From Spirochaetales bacterium (lineage in GTDB: Bacteria > Spirochaetota > Spirochaetia > UBA9216): a stretch of 64,000 nucleotides of DNA. Positions 19,378 through 28,840 of this stretch are shown here, one piece after another. A program made the position numbers and the translations under genes. Numbering within the stretch: position 1 is the first letter of the stretch; each line of letters begins with the position of its first letter. The DNA lies in the NCBI GenBank assembly GCA_016839055.1, contig JAEKNX010000005.1:124001-188000 (forward strand), written 5' to 3'. Under the pieces are notes generated by a model. The model had not been told where the DNA came from, made no database searches, and worked only from the letters and a program-made list of their open reading frames with translations.

Positions 19378-21051
19378 ATGAGAAATAAAATACGGCTTGT
19401 ACTGATCATATGTGCCCTGTTTGTTTTTGTTTCAGATATATTTTCAAGTGAAACAGTTGACAGACAGATAGGCATAATCTATATAAAAAATGCTGTCGCA
19501 AAATACCTTCTCGGTGAATACAATGACTCAGTCGATCTTCTTGATAAGGCTGAAGAGTTCTATTCTACTTCTTCCGATTTCTCATATTTGAACGGCTTAA
19601 TTAGGCTTGAACGTGATAATAATATAAATACCGCTTCGAAATATTTCAAGGAAGCGCTTGATTCCGATGACTGGCTTCTGCTTGAACGTAGGAAGTGTCT
19701 CTCAGATCTTGCCTTGTTATTGTTCAGGAAAAAAGAGTATGAGCAGATTATTTCAATGATAGATACAGGCTCCTTTCCTGATTACAGAGAAAATGATTTA
19801 ATGTATCTGTATCTGCTGAGTTTGAAATATACCGGTAATAATGATGTGTACCAGAATAATCTGAGACGGAGTATTAAAAGATACGCGGAAGATTATCGTT
19901 TTGCCGCATTGTATCTAAAGGTAAGCGGTCAGTATAAGCGGGAAATACTCGAGCGAATTCATTCATTTAAAAACAGCGCCGGGGCGCTTGATGTTTTTCT
20001 AAAAGCTGTTCTGACCCTCGAGGACGGTCCGGGTAAAATCCGGAAACTTGAAGAGTACTTTAATGATAACGGGAAGGAAATAGAAGCTTTTATCGAATAT
20101 TATCGTCTGACAGGCACTATAACGGAAGGGGAGCTGAAAAGACTGTTTTCGGAAGGAGTTTTCGAAAATCCGCAGCTCGGGAAAAAACTTGGTGAGATAC
20201 TCCCTACCGAAGCTCTGAGGAGCTTATACAGGGAAGCTGTTGAAATGTATACCGGCAATGTTTATTATGATTTAAATGATGACGGATATTTTGAAGAACT
20301 TCATCTATATGATAACGGCAAACCAGCCGGAATAAGTATAGATTCCAATCAGGATGGAGTTCTCGAAAAAATGATATTTTTTGAGAACGGGATTCCGAAA
20401 GAGTTGATAATAACAGAAGAAACCTTTATGCGAATAAATTTCCGAAAATATCCTTTTGTCGATGAAGTAAGCAATGCCCTTAGCGATAAGATGAATGTTT
20501 ACACCTTTCTGATAAACTCAGTAGCGCTGGATTTTTACCACGACGTCGGCGGGGGCGAGAGGGCCGTCATTGATGATGCCCGGATAAAAGATTTTGTTTC
20601 AGGAATTGATGAACAACGGGATAATGTTTTAAAAATTGCTTCATATACCGGCGGTGACCGGAAAGACAGCTTCACCTTTCTTGAAGAGGAATGGGAAAGA
20701 CAGGATGAATACAGTTCCATTCTGAGAATTTATAATAAACTCAAGGGTAATTTTGTATATCTTAATAGATTTGAGATGAGGATAGCAGGCTTCGGAGATA
20801 TTGATTATGACCGCCTTGTCGATATAAAAGAAGCTTATTCAAATGGTATCCTCATATCAATAGAAGCTGATGAGAATAAGAACGGAATATATGATTATAA
20901 GCTCAGTCTCGAGAATAGCGAGAGCGTATCGCTCTGGGATTTTAATGAAGATGGTATTTATGACTGCAAGCAATATATAAAAGATGGTATAATTACTACT
21001 GAATACTCATCAGCTTTGGACGGTGTGTTTAATATAATTGAGAGGAATTGA
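19378..21051 (+). CDS. Secreted TPR protein with Ca-loop-like repeats
   Basis: 557 residues. A signal peptide (IRLVLIICALFVFVSDIFSSE) is followed by about 250 residues of TPR-like helices (YLLGEYNDSVDLLDKAEEFY). Then come acidic loops resembling dockerin/EF-hand calcium loops: DLNDDGYFEE, DSNQDGVLEK, DENKNGIYDY and DFNEDGIYDC. The pattern fits an exported scaffold. It is separated by three bases from the HtrA-like lipoprotein gene and so may work with it. Confidence 0.75.
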   Translation: MRNKIRLVLIICALFVFVSDIFSSETVDRQIGIIYIKNAVAKYLLGEYNDSVDLLDKAEEFYSTSSDFSYLNGLIRLERDNNINTASKYFKEALDSDDWLLLERRKCLSDLALLLFRKKEYEQIISMIDTGSFPDYRENDLMYLYLLSLKYTGNNDVYQNNLRRSIKRYAEDYRFAALYLKVSGQYKREILERIHSFKNSAGALDVFLKAVLTLEDGPGKIRKLEEYFNDNGKEIEAFIEYYRLTGTITEGELKRLFSEGVFENPQLGKKLGEILPTEALRSLYREAVEMYTGNVYYDLNDDGYFEELHLYDNGKPAGISIDSNQDGVLEKMIFFENGIPKELIITEETFMRINFRKYPFVDEVSNALSDKMNVYTFLINSVALDFYHDVGGGERAVIDDARIKDFVSGIDEQRDNVLKIASYTGGDRKDSFTFLEEEWERQDEYSSILRIYNKLKGNFVYLNRFEMRIAGFGDIDYDRLVDIKEAYSNGILISIEADENKNGIYDYKLSLENSESVSLWDFNEDGIYDCKQYIKDGIITTEYSSALDGVFNIIERN

Positions 21052-21054
21052 TTC

Positions 21055-22854
21055 ATGAGCAGGAAAATTTTACCTTATCTCATTATTGGATTATTATTGT
21101 GCTGTATTATCTCATGTGAGAGCGTAAGTGAAGTCGAACCTTATACGCCGGAATACAATGATGTGGTTTTTCTAAAGATAGAGCAGTTAATGAATCAAAA
21201 TGATCCTGAAAGAGTTCTTCATATCATCAACAGCCTGAGTCTCTACGCGGAAAATGACGGTTTATATATGGAAAAAATAAAAAGTATAAGGCAGCCCGCA
21301 ACAGAAAAATTGATTGAGAAGCTTGATGAGGCAATAGGTCTTAAGGAGTATCTCGAAGCCGCAGAAATTGTGAAATCAATTATGGCGGCAGGTTTGAGTA
21401 CTGATTATAAGCTTGAGACAATGTATTTAAAATACGTAATTAAGAACATTGCCGATGGAAATATAACCCCGGCTCTGGCGGAATTTCAGGATAGAATAAT
21501 TACCAGTGAGTCCGGATTAAACTTGACTGATGAAGAGGCTGAATTAATATTTGATGCCGCGGTCGTCAGTAGGAATAGGGCTGTCCTCTCGTATCTGAAG
21601 CGGAACAGCCAGTGGCTTAATGGCGAGCGGAAAGAAATTATTGATAATATTATTGATGAAAAGATAAGTACTAATTTAATGATAAGTGGAACTGTTACTG
21701 TTCATGTGAACAGGGGCATTAAACTTGAGCGGGGCATGGGGTATCCTGACCGCGTAATCGGCAGCGGTTTCTACATAGACCAACGCGGATATATTCTAAC
21801 CAATTACCATGTAATTTCGAGTGAAGTTGATCCCGAATACGAAGGTTTTTCCAGACTGTATGTTAAATTTGACGAGGATGATTCAAAAATTCCGGCCGAG
21901 GTGGTGGGTTGGGATGCTTCTCTGGATATAGCGCTTTTAAAAGTTGAATATCAGCCTGAGTTTATATACGGCTTTCCTTTAGACCGTGAATATATTCCAG
22001 GCGAAGAAATATATGCCATAGGTTCTCCGGGCGGACTCGCGAAAACTATAACATCAGGGATAATCTCAGCTTCGGCAGACAGGAGGCTTCTGCCCCTTGG
22101 CGATACTATCCAGGTTGACGTGCCAATAAACAGCGGAAACAGCGGCGGACCTGTTATTGACAAGAGCGGAAATCTAATAGGTGTTGTGTTTGCCGGCATC
22201 GAACAGTTTGAAGGAGTTAATTTTATAATTCCTGCGAAATGGATTCGTCACAGCATCTCTGAGCTGTATAAACCGGGAAAGAACAGGCAGTCATGGCTGG
22301 GGCTGACGGTTCATGAGAGTCGCGAGGGGCTTGAGGTCTTATATGTGATGCCAGATACCTCCTGTTATAAGGCCGGAATTCGTCAAGGTGACAAGATCTT
22401 GAGTATCGATGGACAAGCTGTTCTGATGATCGAAGAGGCTCAGGAAATCGTCCTTAGGAAAAGACCAGGAACTCTTCTGCAGATGGTTGTTAACAGTGAC
22501 AGCGTGGAATATTCCCATCTTCTGGTTGTCGAGGAGAGGGCAGATCTGCCGATGAAGAAAGCTCTTGAGATTGATAGCAGGAAAAATCTGCTGCCGTCCT
22601 TCTTCGGTATGAGGGTTGAGACGGGTGAGCAAACGTTTTTTAATCAGGACTATATTATAACCGAAATTTATCAGGGAATGAGCGCGGATGAAATAGGGCT
22701 CTCAGTAAATGATCCATTCACCCTTGTTAACTGGCAGATTGATAAAGAGCAGGAAATAATTATTGCCAGGCTCAGAATAAAAAAACGGAAAGCAGGTTTT
22801 CTGAAATCCGAAATACAGATGGGGAATAAAATAGATATAACAAATACAATATGA
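21055..22854 (+). CDS. HtrA/DegP-like lipoprotein serine protease
   Basis: 599 residues. A lipoprotein signal ends at Cys21 (CCIISC). A helical domain (about 35-205) precedes a trypsin-like domain with His252 (TNYHVIS), Asp291 (SLDIALLK) and Ser363 (GNSGGPV). A PDZ domain follows (WLGLTV...AGIRQGDKILSIDG), then a degenerate second PDZ-like part. All three catalytic residues are present. Its stop overlaps the kinase start (ATGA), suggesting an envelope-sensing role. Confidence 0.88.
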   Translation: MSRKILPYLIIGLLLCCIISCESVSEVEPYTPEYNDVVFLKIEQLMNQNDPERVLHIINSLSLYAENDGLYMEKIKSIRQPATEKLIEKLDEAIGLKEYLEAAEIVKSIMAAGLSTDYKLETMYLKYVIKNIADGNITPALAEFQDRIITSESGLNLTDEEAELIFDAAVVSRNRAVLSYLKRNSQWLNGERKEIIDNIIDEKISTNLMISGTVTVHVNRGIKLERGMGYPDRVIGSGFYIDQRGYILTNYHVISSEVDPEYEGFSRLYVKFDEDDSKIPAEVVGWDASLDIALLKVEYQPEFIYGFPLDREYIPGEEIYAIGSPGGLAKTITSGIISASADRRLLPLGDTIQVDVPINSGNSGGPVIDKSGNLIGVVFAGIEQFEGVNFIIPAKWIRHSISELYKPGKNRQSWLGLTVHESREGLEVLYVMPDTSCYKAGIRQGDKILSIDGQAVLMIEEAQEIVLRKRPGTLLQMVVNSDSVEYSHLLVVEERADLPMKKALEIDSRKNLLPSFFGMRVETGEQTFFNQDYIITEIYQGMSADEIGLSVNDPFTLVNWQIDKEQEIIIARLRIKKRKAGFLKSEIQMGNKIDITNTI

Positions 22855-24623
22855 AAAAAATAAAAGTATTAATTGTTGAAGATGAAAGTATACTCTCAAT
22901 GGATATGACTCAGAGTCTTGAGACTATGGGGTATGAGGTAATAGACGCGGTTCCCTCCGGTGAGGAAGCAATAATGCTTCTCAAGGAAGAAGAAACTGAT
23001 CTCATCCTGATGGACGTACAACTCGCCGGAGTGCTGGATGGTATACAGGCTGCGGAATTGATAAATAAAGACCATAATATACCAATAATCTACATATCCG
23101 GCCATACCGATGAGCTGACTCTGTCCAGAGCGAAAATTACAGGACCCTACGGATACATCACGAAATCATTCAACTATGATGAGTTGAATACCACAATGGA
23201 AATGGTCGTTTACAAGAATGAACTGCAGCGGAAAGTGGCGGAAAATGAATACCTTCTTGATGCCACCCTTGATAATATCGAAGATGCGGTGATCACCGTA
23301 GATACTGAGGGATATATCATGTATTTGAACTCTTCCGCGGCAAGAATGATGAGAATAAACAAGGCAGACGCATCAAATATCAAAATCGACAGAATTGGAA
23401 TAATTTGGAAAAATGAGAGTGGAAAAGAATTTGTCCATCCATATAAGACGCAGAGAAAAAAAAGACTAAAAACTACTGAATATGTCATGATAAACAAGGC
23501 TGCCGGGACATCACTTGTGGTCGAGTGTACAGTAAACATTCTATACGGTGACAAAAACAAAATCAGGGGCTATGTTTACCTGATTAAAAACATCGAAGAG
23601 AGAAAGAAAATTGCGGCCATTCAGTCAAGACTCGCGTCAATTGTTGAATCATCTCAAGATGCTATAGTCGGAATAGACACAGGAGGAATTATCAACAGCT
23701 GGAACAGCGGCGCTGAAAAAATTCTAGGTTATAACTCTACCGAAGTCATAGGCTACAATATAAGCATGCTTACGCCGTCAAATTATCCAAATGAACTTCC
23801 TGAAAAGATAGATCAGCTTAAGAAAGGGCTGTCGGCGTCACATTATGAGAGTATCAGGCAGAAGAAAAACGGAGAAATGATAGAAATGTCAATTTTAACA
23901 TCTCCGATAATCGACAGAAAGGGAAACATGACGGGAGTCTCCTTTATCGCTCGTGATATAACTGAAAAGAAAAAGCTTGAGAAAGAAATAATAGAAATTG
24001 GTGAGAAGGAAAGAGAAAGGATCGGGCAGGATCTCCATGATAGTCTAGGGCAGCAGCTTACGGGCGTTCTTCTCAATGTAAAGTCCCTTGAAAATGAAGT
24101 CCGGGAACAATGCCCGACGCTGCTCGTAGATATGGTTATTAAAACCAAAGATCTCATAAAAGATGCTATCGCGCAGACAAGACAGCTTGCTAAGAACCTC
24201 GTGCCTATCATGCTGCAGACAGAAGGTCTGCAGCATGCACTAATCGATCTGGCAAATTATGCAGAAACTGTCTATAAAAAAGAAGTAGAGATGATTATTG
24301 ATCATGAAATCACAGATATAAATACAATTACCGAGACTCAGCTTTATCATATAGCCCAGGAAGCGGTGAATAATGCCGTAAAGCATGCTGATGGCAGCAA
24401 GATATATATTTCTCTAAAAAATGTCCAGTCTGAACTTGTGCTGTCAATTAAGGATAACGGTAAGGGGATCTCTAAAAATCATGTCGAAGGCCTTGGTATG
24501 AGAATTATGAATTACAGGGCTAATCTGATAAACGGATCTATTTATATTCATACTGAAGAGAACGAGGGGACTCTTGTACTGTGCAGGGTTCCTATGAAGA
24601 CGGCGGAGATGGATACTTTATGA
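22851..24623 (+). CDS. Hybrid sensor histidine kinase (REC-PAS-PAS-HisKA_3)
   Basis: 590 residues without membrane segments. An N-terminal receiver domain has phospho-acceptor Asp55 (LILMDVQLAG). Two PAS domains lie near 130-250 and 258-375 (GWNSGAEKILGY-type motif). A HisKA_3 dimerisation helix carries His396 in GQDLHDSLGQQL, and an HATPase domain has EAVNNAVKHA and DNGKG. It is NarX/DegS-like and most likely phosphorylates the regulator encoded next. It overlaps both neighbours by ATGA junctions. Confidence 0.93.
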   Translation: MKKIKVLIVEDESILSMDMTQSLETMGYEVIDAVPSGEEAIMLLKEEETDLILMDVQLAGVLDGIQAAELINKDHNIPIIYISGHTDELTLSRAKITGPYGYITKSFNYDELNTTMEMVVYKNELQRKVAENEYLLDATLDNIEDAVITVDTEGYIMYLNSSAARMMRINKADASNIKIDRIGIIWKNESGKEFVHPYKTQRKKRLKTTEYVMINKAAGTSLVVECTVNILYGDKNKIRGYVYLIKNIEERKKIAAIQSRLASIVESSQDAIVGIDTGGIINSWNSGAEKILGYNSTEVIGYNISMLTPSNYPNELPEKIDQLKKGLSASHYESIRQKKNGEMIEMSILTSPIIDRKGNMTGVSFIARDITEKKKLEKEIIEIGEKERERIGQDLHDSLGQQLTGVLLNVKSLENEVREQCPTLLVDMVIKTKDLIKDAIAQTRQLAKNLVPIMLQTEGLQHALIDLANYAETVYKKEVEMIIDHEITDINTITETQLYHIAQEAVNNAVKHADGSKIYISLKNVQSELVLSIKDNGKGISKNHVEGLGMRIMNYRANLINGSIYIHTEENEGTLVLCRVPMKTAEMDTL

Positions 24624-25270
24624 AAAGAATTGTCATAGTTGATGATCATCCTATAGTGAGAGAAGGCTTTGCGAAGCTGATAAATTCCGAGCATGATTTT
24701 GAGGTGGTTGGTACTGCCGAAGATGCGAATGAGGCTATAGAGATTATTCAGAAAGAAAAACCTGATATTGCGATGGTTGACCTGTCGCTTCGGGACAGCA
24801 GCGGAATAGAGCTTGTTAAGGATCTACAGGGATTATGTCCGAATGTTAAGGTTCTCGTAGTTTCCCTTCATGATGAAGAACTCTATGCTGAGAGGGTTCT
24901 CAGGGCAGGCGCGAGGGGCTTTATTATGAAGGCGGAAGCTGTCGATGACATTATAACGGCGGTTAAGAAGGTGGCCAGGGGTGAGATCTATCTAAGCGAC
25001 CGAATGCAATCCAAAATGATTGAGATGATGGCATCAGGCAGGCGTAAAGAAAGTATTAACCTCCTCGATATTCTGAGTGACCGTGAACTTGAGGTCTTTC
25101 AGCTTGTCGGAAACGGAATGAAAACGAAAAATATAGCAGACCAGCTTAATTTAAGCATAAAAACTATTGAAACCTACAAGTCGCATCTTAAAATAAAACT
25201 CCAGCTGAAAGACGGGATTGAATTGATTCAGAGGGCTGTTGAATGGAATATGAAACAAAACCTCAGGTGA
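24620..25270 (+). CDS. NarL/FixJ-type response regulator
   Basis: 216 residues: receiver domain with acidic pair DDH and Asp54 (AMVDLSLRD), and a C-terminal LuxR-type helix-turn-helix (LSDRELEVFQLVGNG...NLSIKTIETYKSHLK). The ATG at 24620 overlaps the kinase stop. It is the output of the four-gene operon; its targets are unknown. Confidence 0.94.
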   Translation: MKRIVIVDDHPIVREGFAKLINSEHDFEVVGTAEDANEAIEIIQKEKPDIAMVDLSLRDSSGIELVKDLQGLCPNVKVLVVSLHDEELYAERVLRAGARGFIMKAEAVDDIITAVKKVARGEIYLSDRMQSKMIEMMASGRRKESINLLDILSDRELEVFQLVGNGMKTKNIADQLNLSIKTIETYKSHLKIKLQLKDGIELIQRAVEWNMKQNLR

Positions 25271-25291
25271 GCTGGATTAGGCTGCTTGTGC

Positions 25292-25319
25292 TTGATTTTA
25301 GTCTTTAAATAATTATAAT
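25292..25319 (+). promoter_or_regulatory. lepA promoter
   Basis: TTGATT (25292-25297), 16-base spacer, TATAAT (25314-25319), then a leader of about 45 bases with AAGGAG before the lepA ATG. Confidence 0.6.
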
Positions 25320-25372
25320 ATTACATTACCAACCTTAATATAGAGCAGAACATACCCAAGGAGTTCTCGTAG

Positions 25373-27175
25373 ATGAGTAAAGCCAAGAATATAAGAAATT
25401 TTTGTATAATCGCACATATTGACCACGGAAAGTCTACACTTGCCGACAGATTCATCGAGAAAGCCATGATAATATCGGAGAGAGATTACAAAGATCAGAT
25501 TCTTGATAGTATGGATATTGAACGTGAAAGAGGCATCACTATTAAGTCACAGGCTGTTACTATACCCTATACTGGAAAAGACGGCACCGTATATGAGCTG
25601 AATCTTGTTGATACTCCGGGCCATGTGGATTTCTCATATGAAGTCTCCCGGGCAATATCATCATGTGAAGGAGCTCTGCTGCTCATAGATGCCAGCCAGG
25701 GGGTTGAAGCCCAGACTCTGGCCAATTTATATATGGCACTCGAGCAGGATCTTGAAATCATCCCTGTTATAAATAAGATTGATCTTCCGAGCGCGGATAT
25801 CCCTCTGGTAAAGCATCAGATTGATAACGAGCTGGGCCTTGATTCTGATATGGTAAGCCTCGTGTCAGCAAAGACCGGCGAAGGTGTTTCCGAATTGTTC
25901 GAAGCGATTGTTAAGTATATACCGGCTCCGGTCGGCAAGCCGGATGCTCCTCTTAAGGCTCTGATATTTGATTCTCACTATGATCCTTACCGGGGTGTTA
26001 TTGTTCATATCAGAGTCTTTGAAGGAACCCTCAAGAGCGGTGATATTATAAAGCTGTTTGCGAATAATACGTCCTACAAGGTAGAGGAAACAGGAATTTT
26101 CAGAGTTGTACTTGAAAAAACAGGGAAACTTTCAGCAGGCGATGTCGGATATTTCATTGCCGGGATAAAGACTATTTCGGATATCCGGGTAGGTGATACT
26201 GTTACGACCGAGAAAAACCCCAGCAAGGAAGCGCTGGCAGGGTACAGGGAAGTAAAACCTGTTGTCTTTTCCTCAATATATCCCGTTGATTCAAATGATT
26301 ATAATGAGCTTCTTACAGCGATTGAAAAACTGAAACTAAACGACGCCTCCCTCATCTATGAAAAAGATGCATCGGCCGCCCTCGGTTTCGGGTTCAGATG
26401 CGGCTTCCTCGGAATGCTGCACCTTGAGGTGGTTCAGGAGAGACTCGAAAGAGAATTTGATCTGTCTATAGTGCTTACGGCCCCGTCGGTAGCATATAAT
26501 CTCGTAATGACAACAGGGGAGAAGGTTGTTCTGGATAATCCGTCCGAATACCCGGAGCCGATGAAAATAACCTCAACATTTGAGCCCTATATCAAGGCTG
26601 AAATAATCTGTCCGCAGAATTTTATCGGCCCGATAATCAATCTCTGTCTTGAAAAACGAGGCGTTCAGAAGTCTCTTACTTACCTCGATGAAAAGAGGGT
26701 AGAGCTTGTTTATGAAATGCCGCTCGCGGAGGTCCTTTTTGAGTTCTATGACAGGCTCAAGTCAATCAGCAAAGGTTATGCTTCCTTTGATTATAATATG
26801 ATAGATTATCGTGCCACAGATCTCGTGAAACTTGAAATAATGATTAATGGTGAGAGGGTTGATGCTCTTGCCCAGCTTGTTTTCCGGGATAATGCCGCCT
26901 CACGAGGCAAGAATGCCTGTAGGAGACTAAAAGAAGAAATACCGCGTCATCAGTTTAAGATTGCCATCCAGGGTTCAATAGGGTCAAATATTATTGCAAG
27001 AGAGACAATCTCTGCGCTTCGGAAAGATGTTACCGCGAAATGTTACGGCGGAGACATCTCGCGAAAGAGAAAACTTCTCGAAAAGCAGAAGGAAGGAAAG
27101 AAGCGCCTCAAGATGGTTGGAAATGTAGAACTGCCGCAGAAGGCTTTTTTATCGGTACTGAAAACAGATAACTAA
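25373..27175 (+). CDS. lepA: Elongation factor 4 (back-translocase)
   Basis: 600 residues. G1 AHIDHGKSTLADRF, G2 RERGITIKSQAV, G3 DTPGHVDFSYEV and G4 NKIDLPSA are present, followed by the EF-G-like domains and the LepA-specific C-terminus with GKNACRRLKEEIPRHQFKIA and GGDISRKRKLLEKQKEGKK. Single-gene unit that converges with the DUF115 gene ten bases downstream. Confidence 0.97.
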   Translation: MSKAKNIRNFCIIAHIDHGKSTLADRFIEKAMIISERDYKDQILDSMDIERERGITIKSQAVTIPYTGKDGTVYELNLVDTPGHVDFSYEVSRAISSCEGALLLIDASQGVEAQTLANLYMALEQDLEIIPVINKIDLPSADIPLVKHQIDNELGLDSDMVSLVSAKTGEGVSELFEAIVKYIPAPVGKPDAPLKALIFDSHYDPYRGVIVHIRVFEGTLKSGDIIKLFANNTSYKVEETGIFRVVLEKTGKLSAGDVGYFIAGIKTISDIRVGDTVTTEKNPSKEALAGYREVKPVVFSSIYPVDSNDYNELLTAIEKLKLNDASLIYEKDASAALGFGFRCGFLGMLHLEVVQERLEREFDLSIVLTAPSVAYNLVMTTGEKVVLDNPSEYPEPMKITSTFEPYIKAEIICPQNFIGPIINLCLEKRGVQKSLTYLDEKRVELVYEMPLAEVLFEFYDRLKSISKGYASFDYNMIDYRATDLVKLEIMINGERVDALAQLVFRDNAASRGKNACRRLKEEIPRHQFKIAIQGSIGSNIIARETISALRKDVTAKCYGGDISRKRKLLEKQKEGKKRLKMVGNVELPQKAFLSVLKTDN

Positions 27176-27185
27176 GTAAGTTGTC

Positions 27186-28838
27186 TTAATTTAATCCGGT
27201 GATGGCCTGCTGAATTATTTTCTTAAACCATGACGCGGAAAAAAGCAGCCTTTTCAGAAAGCTTACATCCGCAGCCGGATTGTAATAATCAGGAAAGAAC
27301 AGATGGGTGTAGTCTATCTGTTTTATCTGGGTCTTAAGCTCTTCAGGGAGCTTGAGACCGCTTTTGTCCTCGTTTGCGCTGTTTAGGTATGCTATTACCG
27401 CCGTTATTACTTTTTCAATTTTTATAATTTCTTTATCAAGAAATACGGCTGTCTTATCCTGGTTCTTAAATAAAGTTGTCCCATCAAGCCGGAAAATATT
27501 ATCAGCCTCATTCACATGGATTTTATCTGCAGAACAGAAGGTCTCGACAAGCTCTAAAATTGCATCAGGCTCGGTAAGACGTTTCTCGGTAGATTTAATT
27601 CCATATTCGGCGATATCAACAAGCCTGGAGGAAAGACGTCCTAGCTCACCAAGCTGCCCGGCATAGGAGAGCATGATGAGATCGGTAAATACCGTTCTTC
27701 CGCTCTTTCCTGTTCTCGTGACGCGGTTACCGTTGAATGCGGAACTGAAAAATCCGGCTTTGTTGGTTCGGGTTTCCTTCATCATCGAGATGATATGGCT
27801 CGGGGAGCCTGATGAGTGGTATTTGTCGGGGATGAATGAAAAATCAAGACCACAATGCAGGACAATGTTATTGCTGATGCAAAGCGCTATATAGACCGCG
27901 GCGATGCCTACGGATCCAAGCGGAGGAATAAGCGGGGGCAGGAGTCCTTCATTCTTTAAGGATGTAAGGAACTGAGTCCTGTCAAATTCGGAGATGAAAA
28001 AATATTTTTTGCCCTGATGTTTTCGAATTACCTCGGGAGAGGATGTTAAATCGAAGGCGGCCGGGATTCTTAAGGCTTCAGGATCATAAAAATCATAAAG
28101 GTTCGCGTGCTGCGCTTCGAGAACAATCAGAAGATCAGGAGTAATGCCGTTATTGAGAAGGGTCGATACGGCCGTGTCGGCAGCGGCCAGGAAGAAGGTG
28201 TTGCGGTTAGCCTTTATGAACGAGATACAACCGTCCAGAGATTCGCCCGCACCGATGGCAATAACAGGTTTATCCGTATGAAGCTCTGACAGTGAGCGGG
28301 TAAGGCCGAGCAAGGGCAGGTTTAGAAAGATGTTTCTACACCAGAGCCTGCCCATGTGGATGGTCGTTATCCTGTTTTTCCAAAAAGACTGAAGAAAGTT
28401 TTCGGCGGCTGAAGCAAATGAATTATAGAAGCCGCGGTTCAGCATATAACCGCCGTTGAGCTTTACTGTGACAACCCGCCTGAATCTTGAAGGGTTCATC
28501 GCTCTGATTATATTCGATGGCGAGGAATTATTGCCAGTATATAAATAGCTGATACTGCGGTTATTTAGAGGTGTAAAAAATTCTTCGGTAAGCTTATATA
28601 TATCAGGATTTTTCTCGATAGCAAGGACGAATGAATCAGGACTTATCCGCTCAAGAAGTGTTTCTACCCCTGTAAACAATAATGGCGATAAGACCAGATA
28701 AAGCGTCTGAGAAGCCGCTGCTGCTTGCTCAGCGCGCTTTATCGGATTATTGGAGGCAGAATACAGTACTCTTCCGTTAAGGCTTATATTCGGCCCCTCA
28801 GGGCCGTTAATAAGTTCGGGAAGAGCTCTGGAAACCAT
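27186..28838 (-). CDS. DUF115 / MptE-like protein
   Basis: 550 residues. The central part has VIAIGAGESLDGCISFIK, FFLAADTAVSTLLNNGITPDL and the PPLGSVGIAAVYIALCISNN segment characteristic of the PF01973 (MptE-like, DUF115) family. In bacteria such proteins often belong to Maf-type flagellin glycosylation systems; no flagellin genes are nearby. The parvulin gene lies two bases upstream, so both are co-transcribed. The role is inferred from family only. Confidence 0.8.
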   Translation of the reverse strand: MVSRALPELINGPEGPNISLNGRVLYSASNNPIKRAEQAAAASQTLYLVLSPLLFTGVETLLERISPDSFVLAIEKNPDIYKLTEEFFTPLNNRSISYLYTGNNSSPSNIIRAMNPSRFRRVVTVKLNGGYMLNRGFYNSFASAAENFLQSFWKNRITTIHMGRLWCRNIFLNLPLLGLTRSLSELHTDKPVIAIGAGESLDGCISFIKANRNTFFLAAADTAVSTLLNNGITPDLLIVLEAQHANLYDFYDPEALRIPAAFDLTSSPEVIRKHQGKKYFFISEFDRTQFLTSLKNEGLLPPLIPPLGSVGIAAVYIALCISNNIVLHCGLDFSFIPDKYHSSGSPSHIISMMKETRTNKAGFFSSAFNGNRVTRTGKSGRTVFTDLIMLSYAGQLGELGRLSSRLVDIAEYGIKSTEKRLTEPDAILELVETFCSADKIHVNEADNIFRLDGTTLFKNQDKTAVFLDKEIIKIEKVITAVIAYLNSANEDKSGLKLPEELKTQIKQIDYTHLFFPDYYNPAADVSFLKRLLFSASWFKKIIQQAITGLN

Positions 28839-28840
28839 CT

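Noticed and set aside
27352-28289. Plus-strand frames opposite the DUF115 gene
   Set aside because: They are shadows of the minus-strand coding sequence, without promoters or ribosome binding sites.
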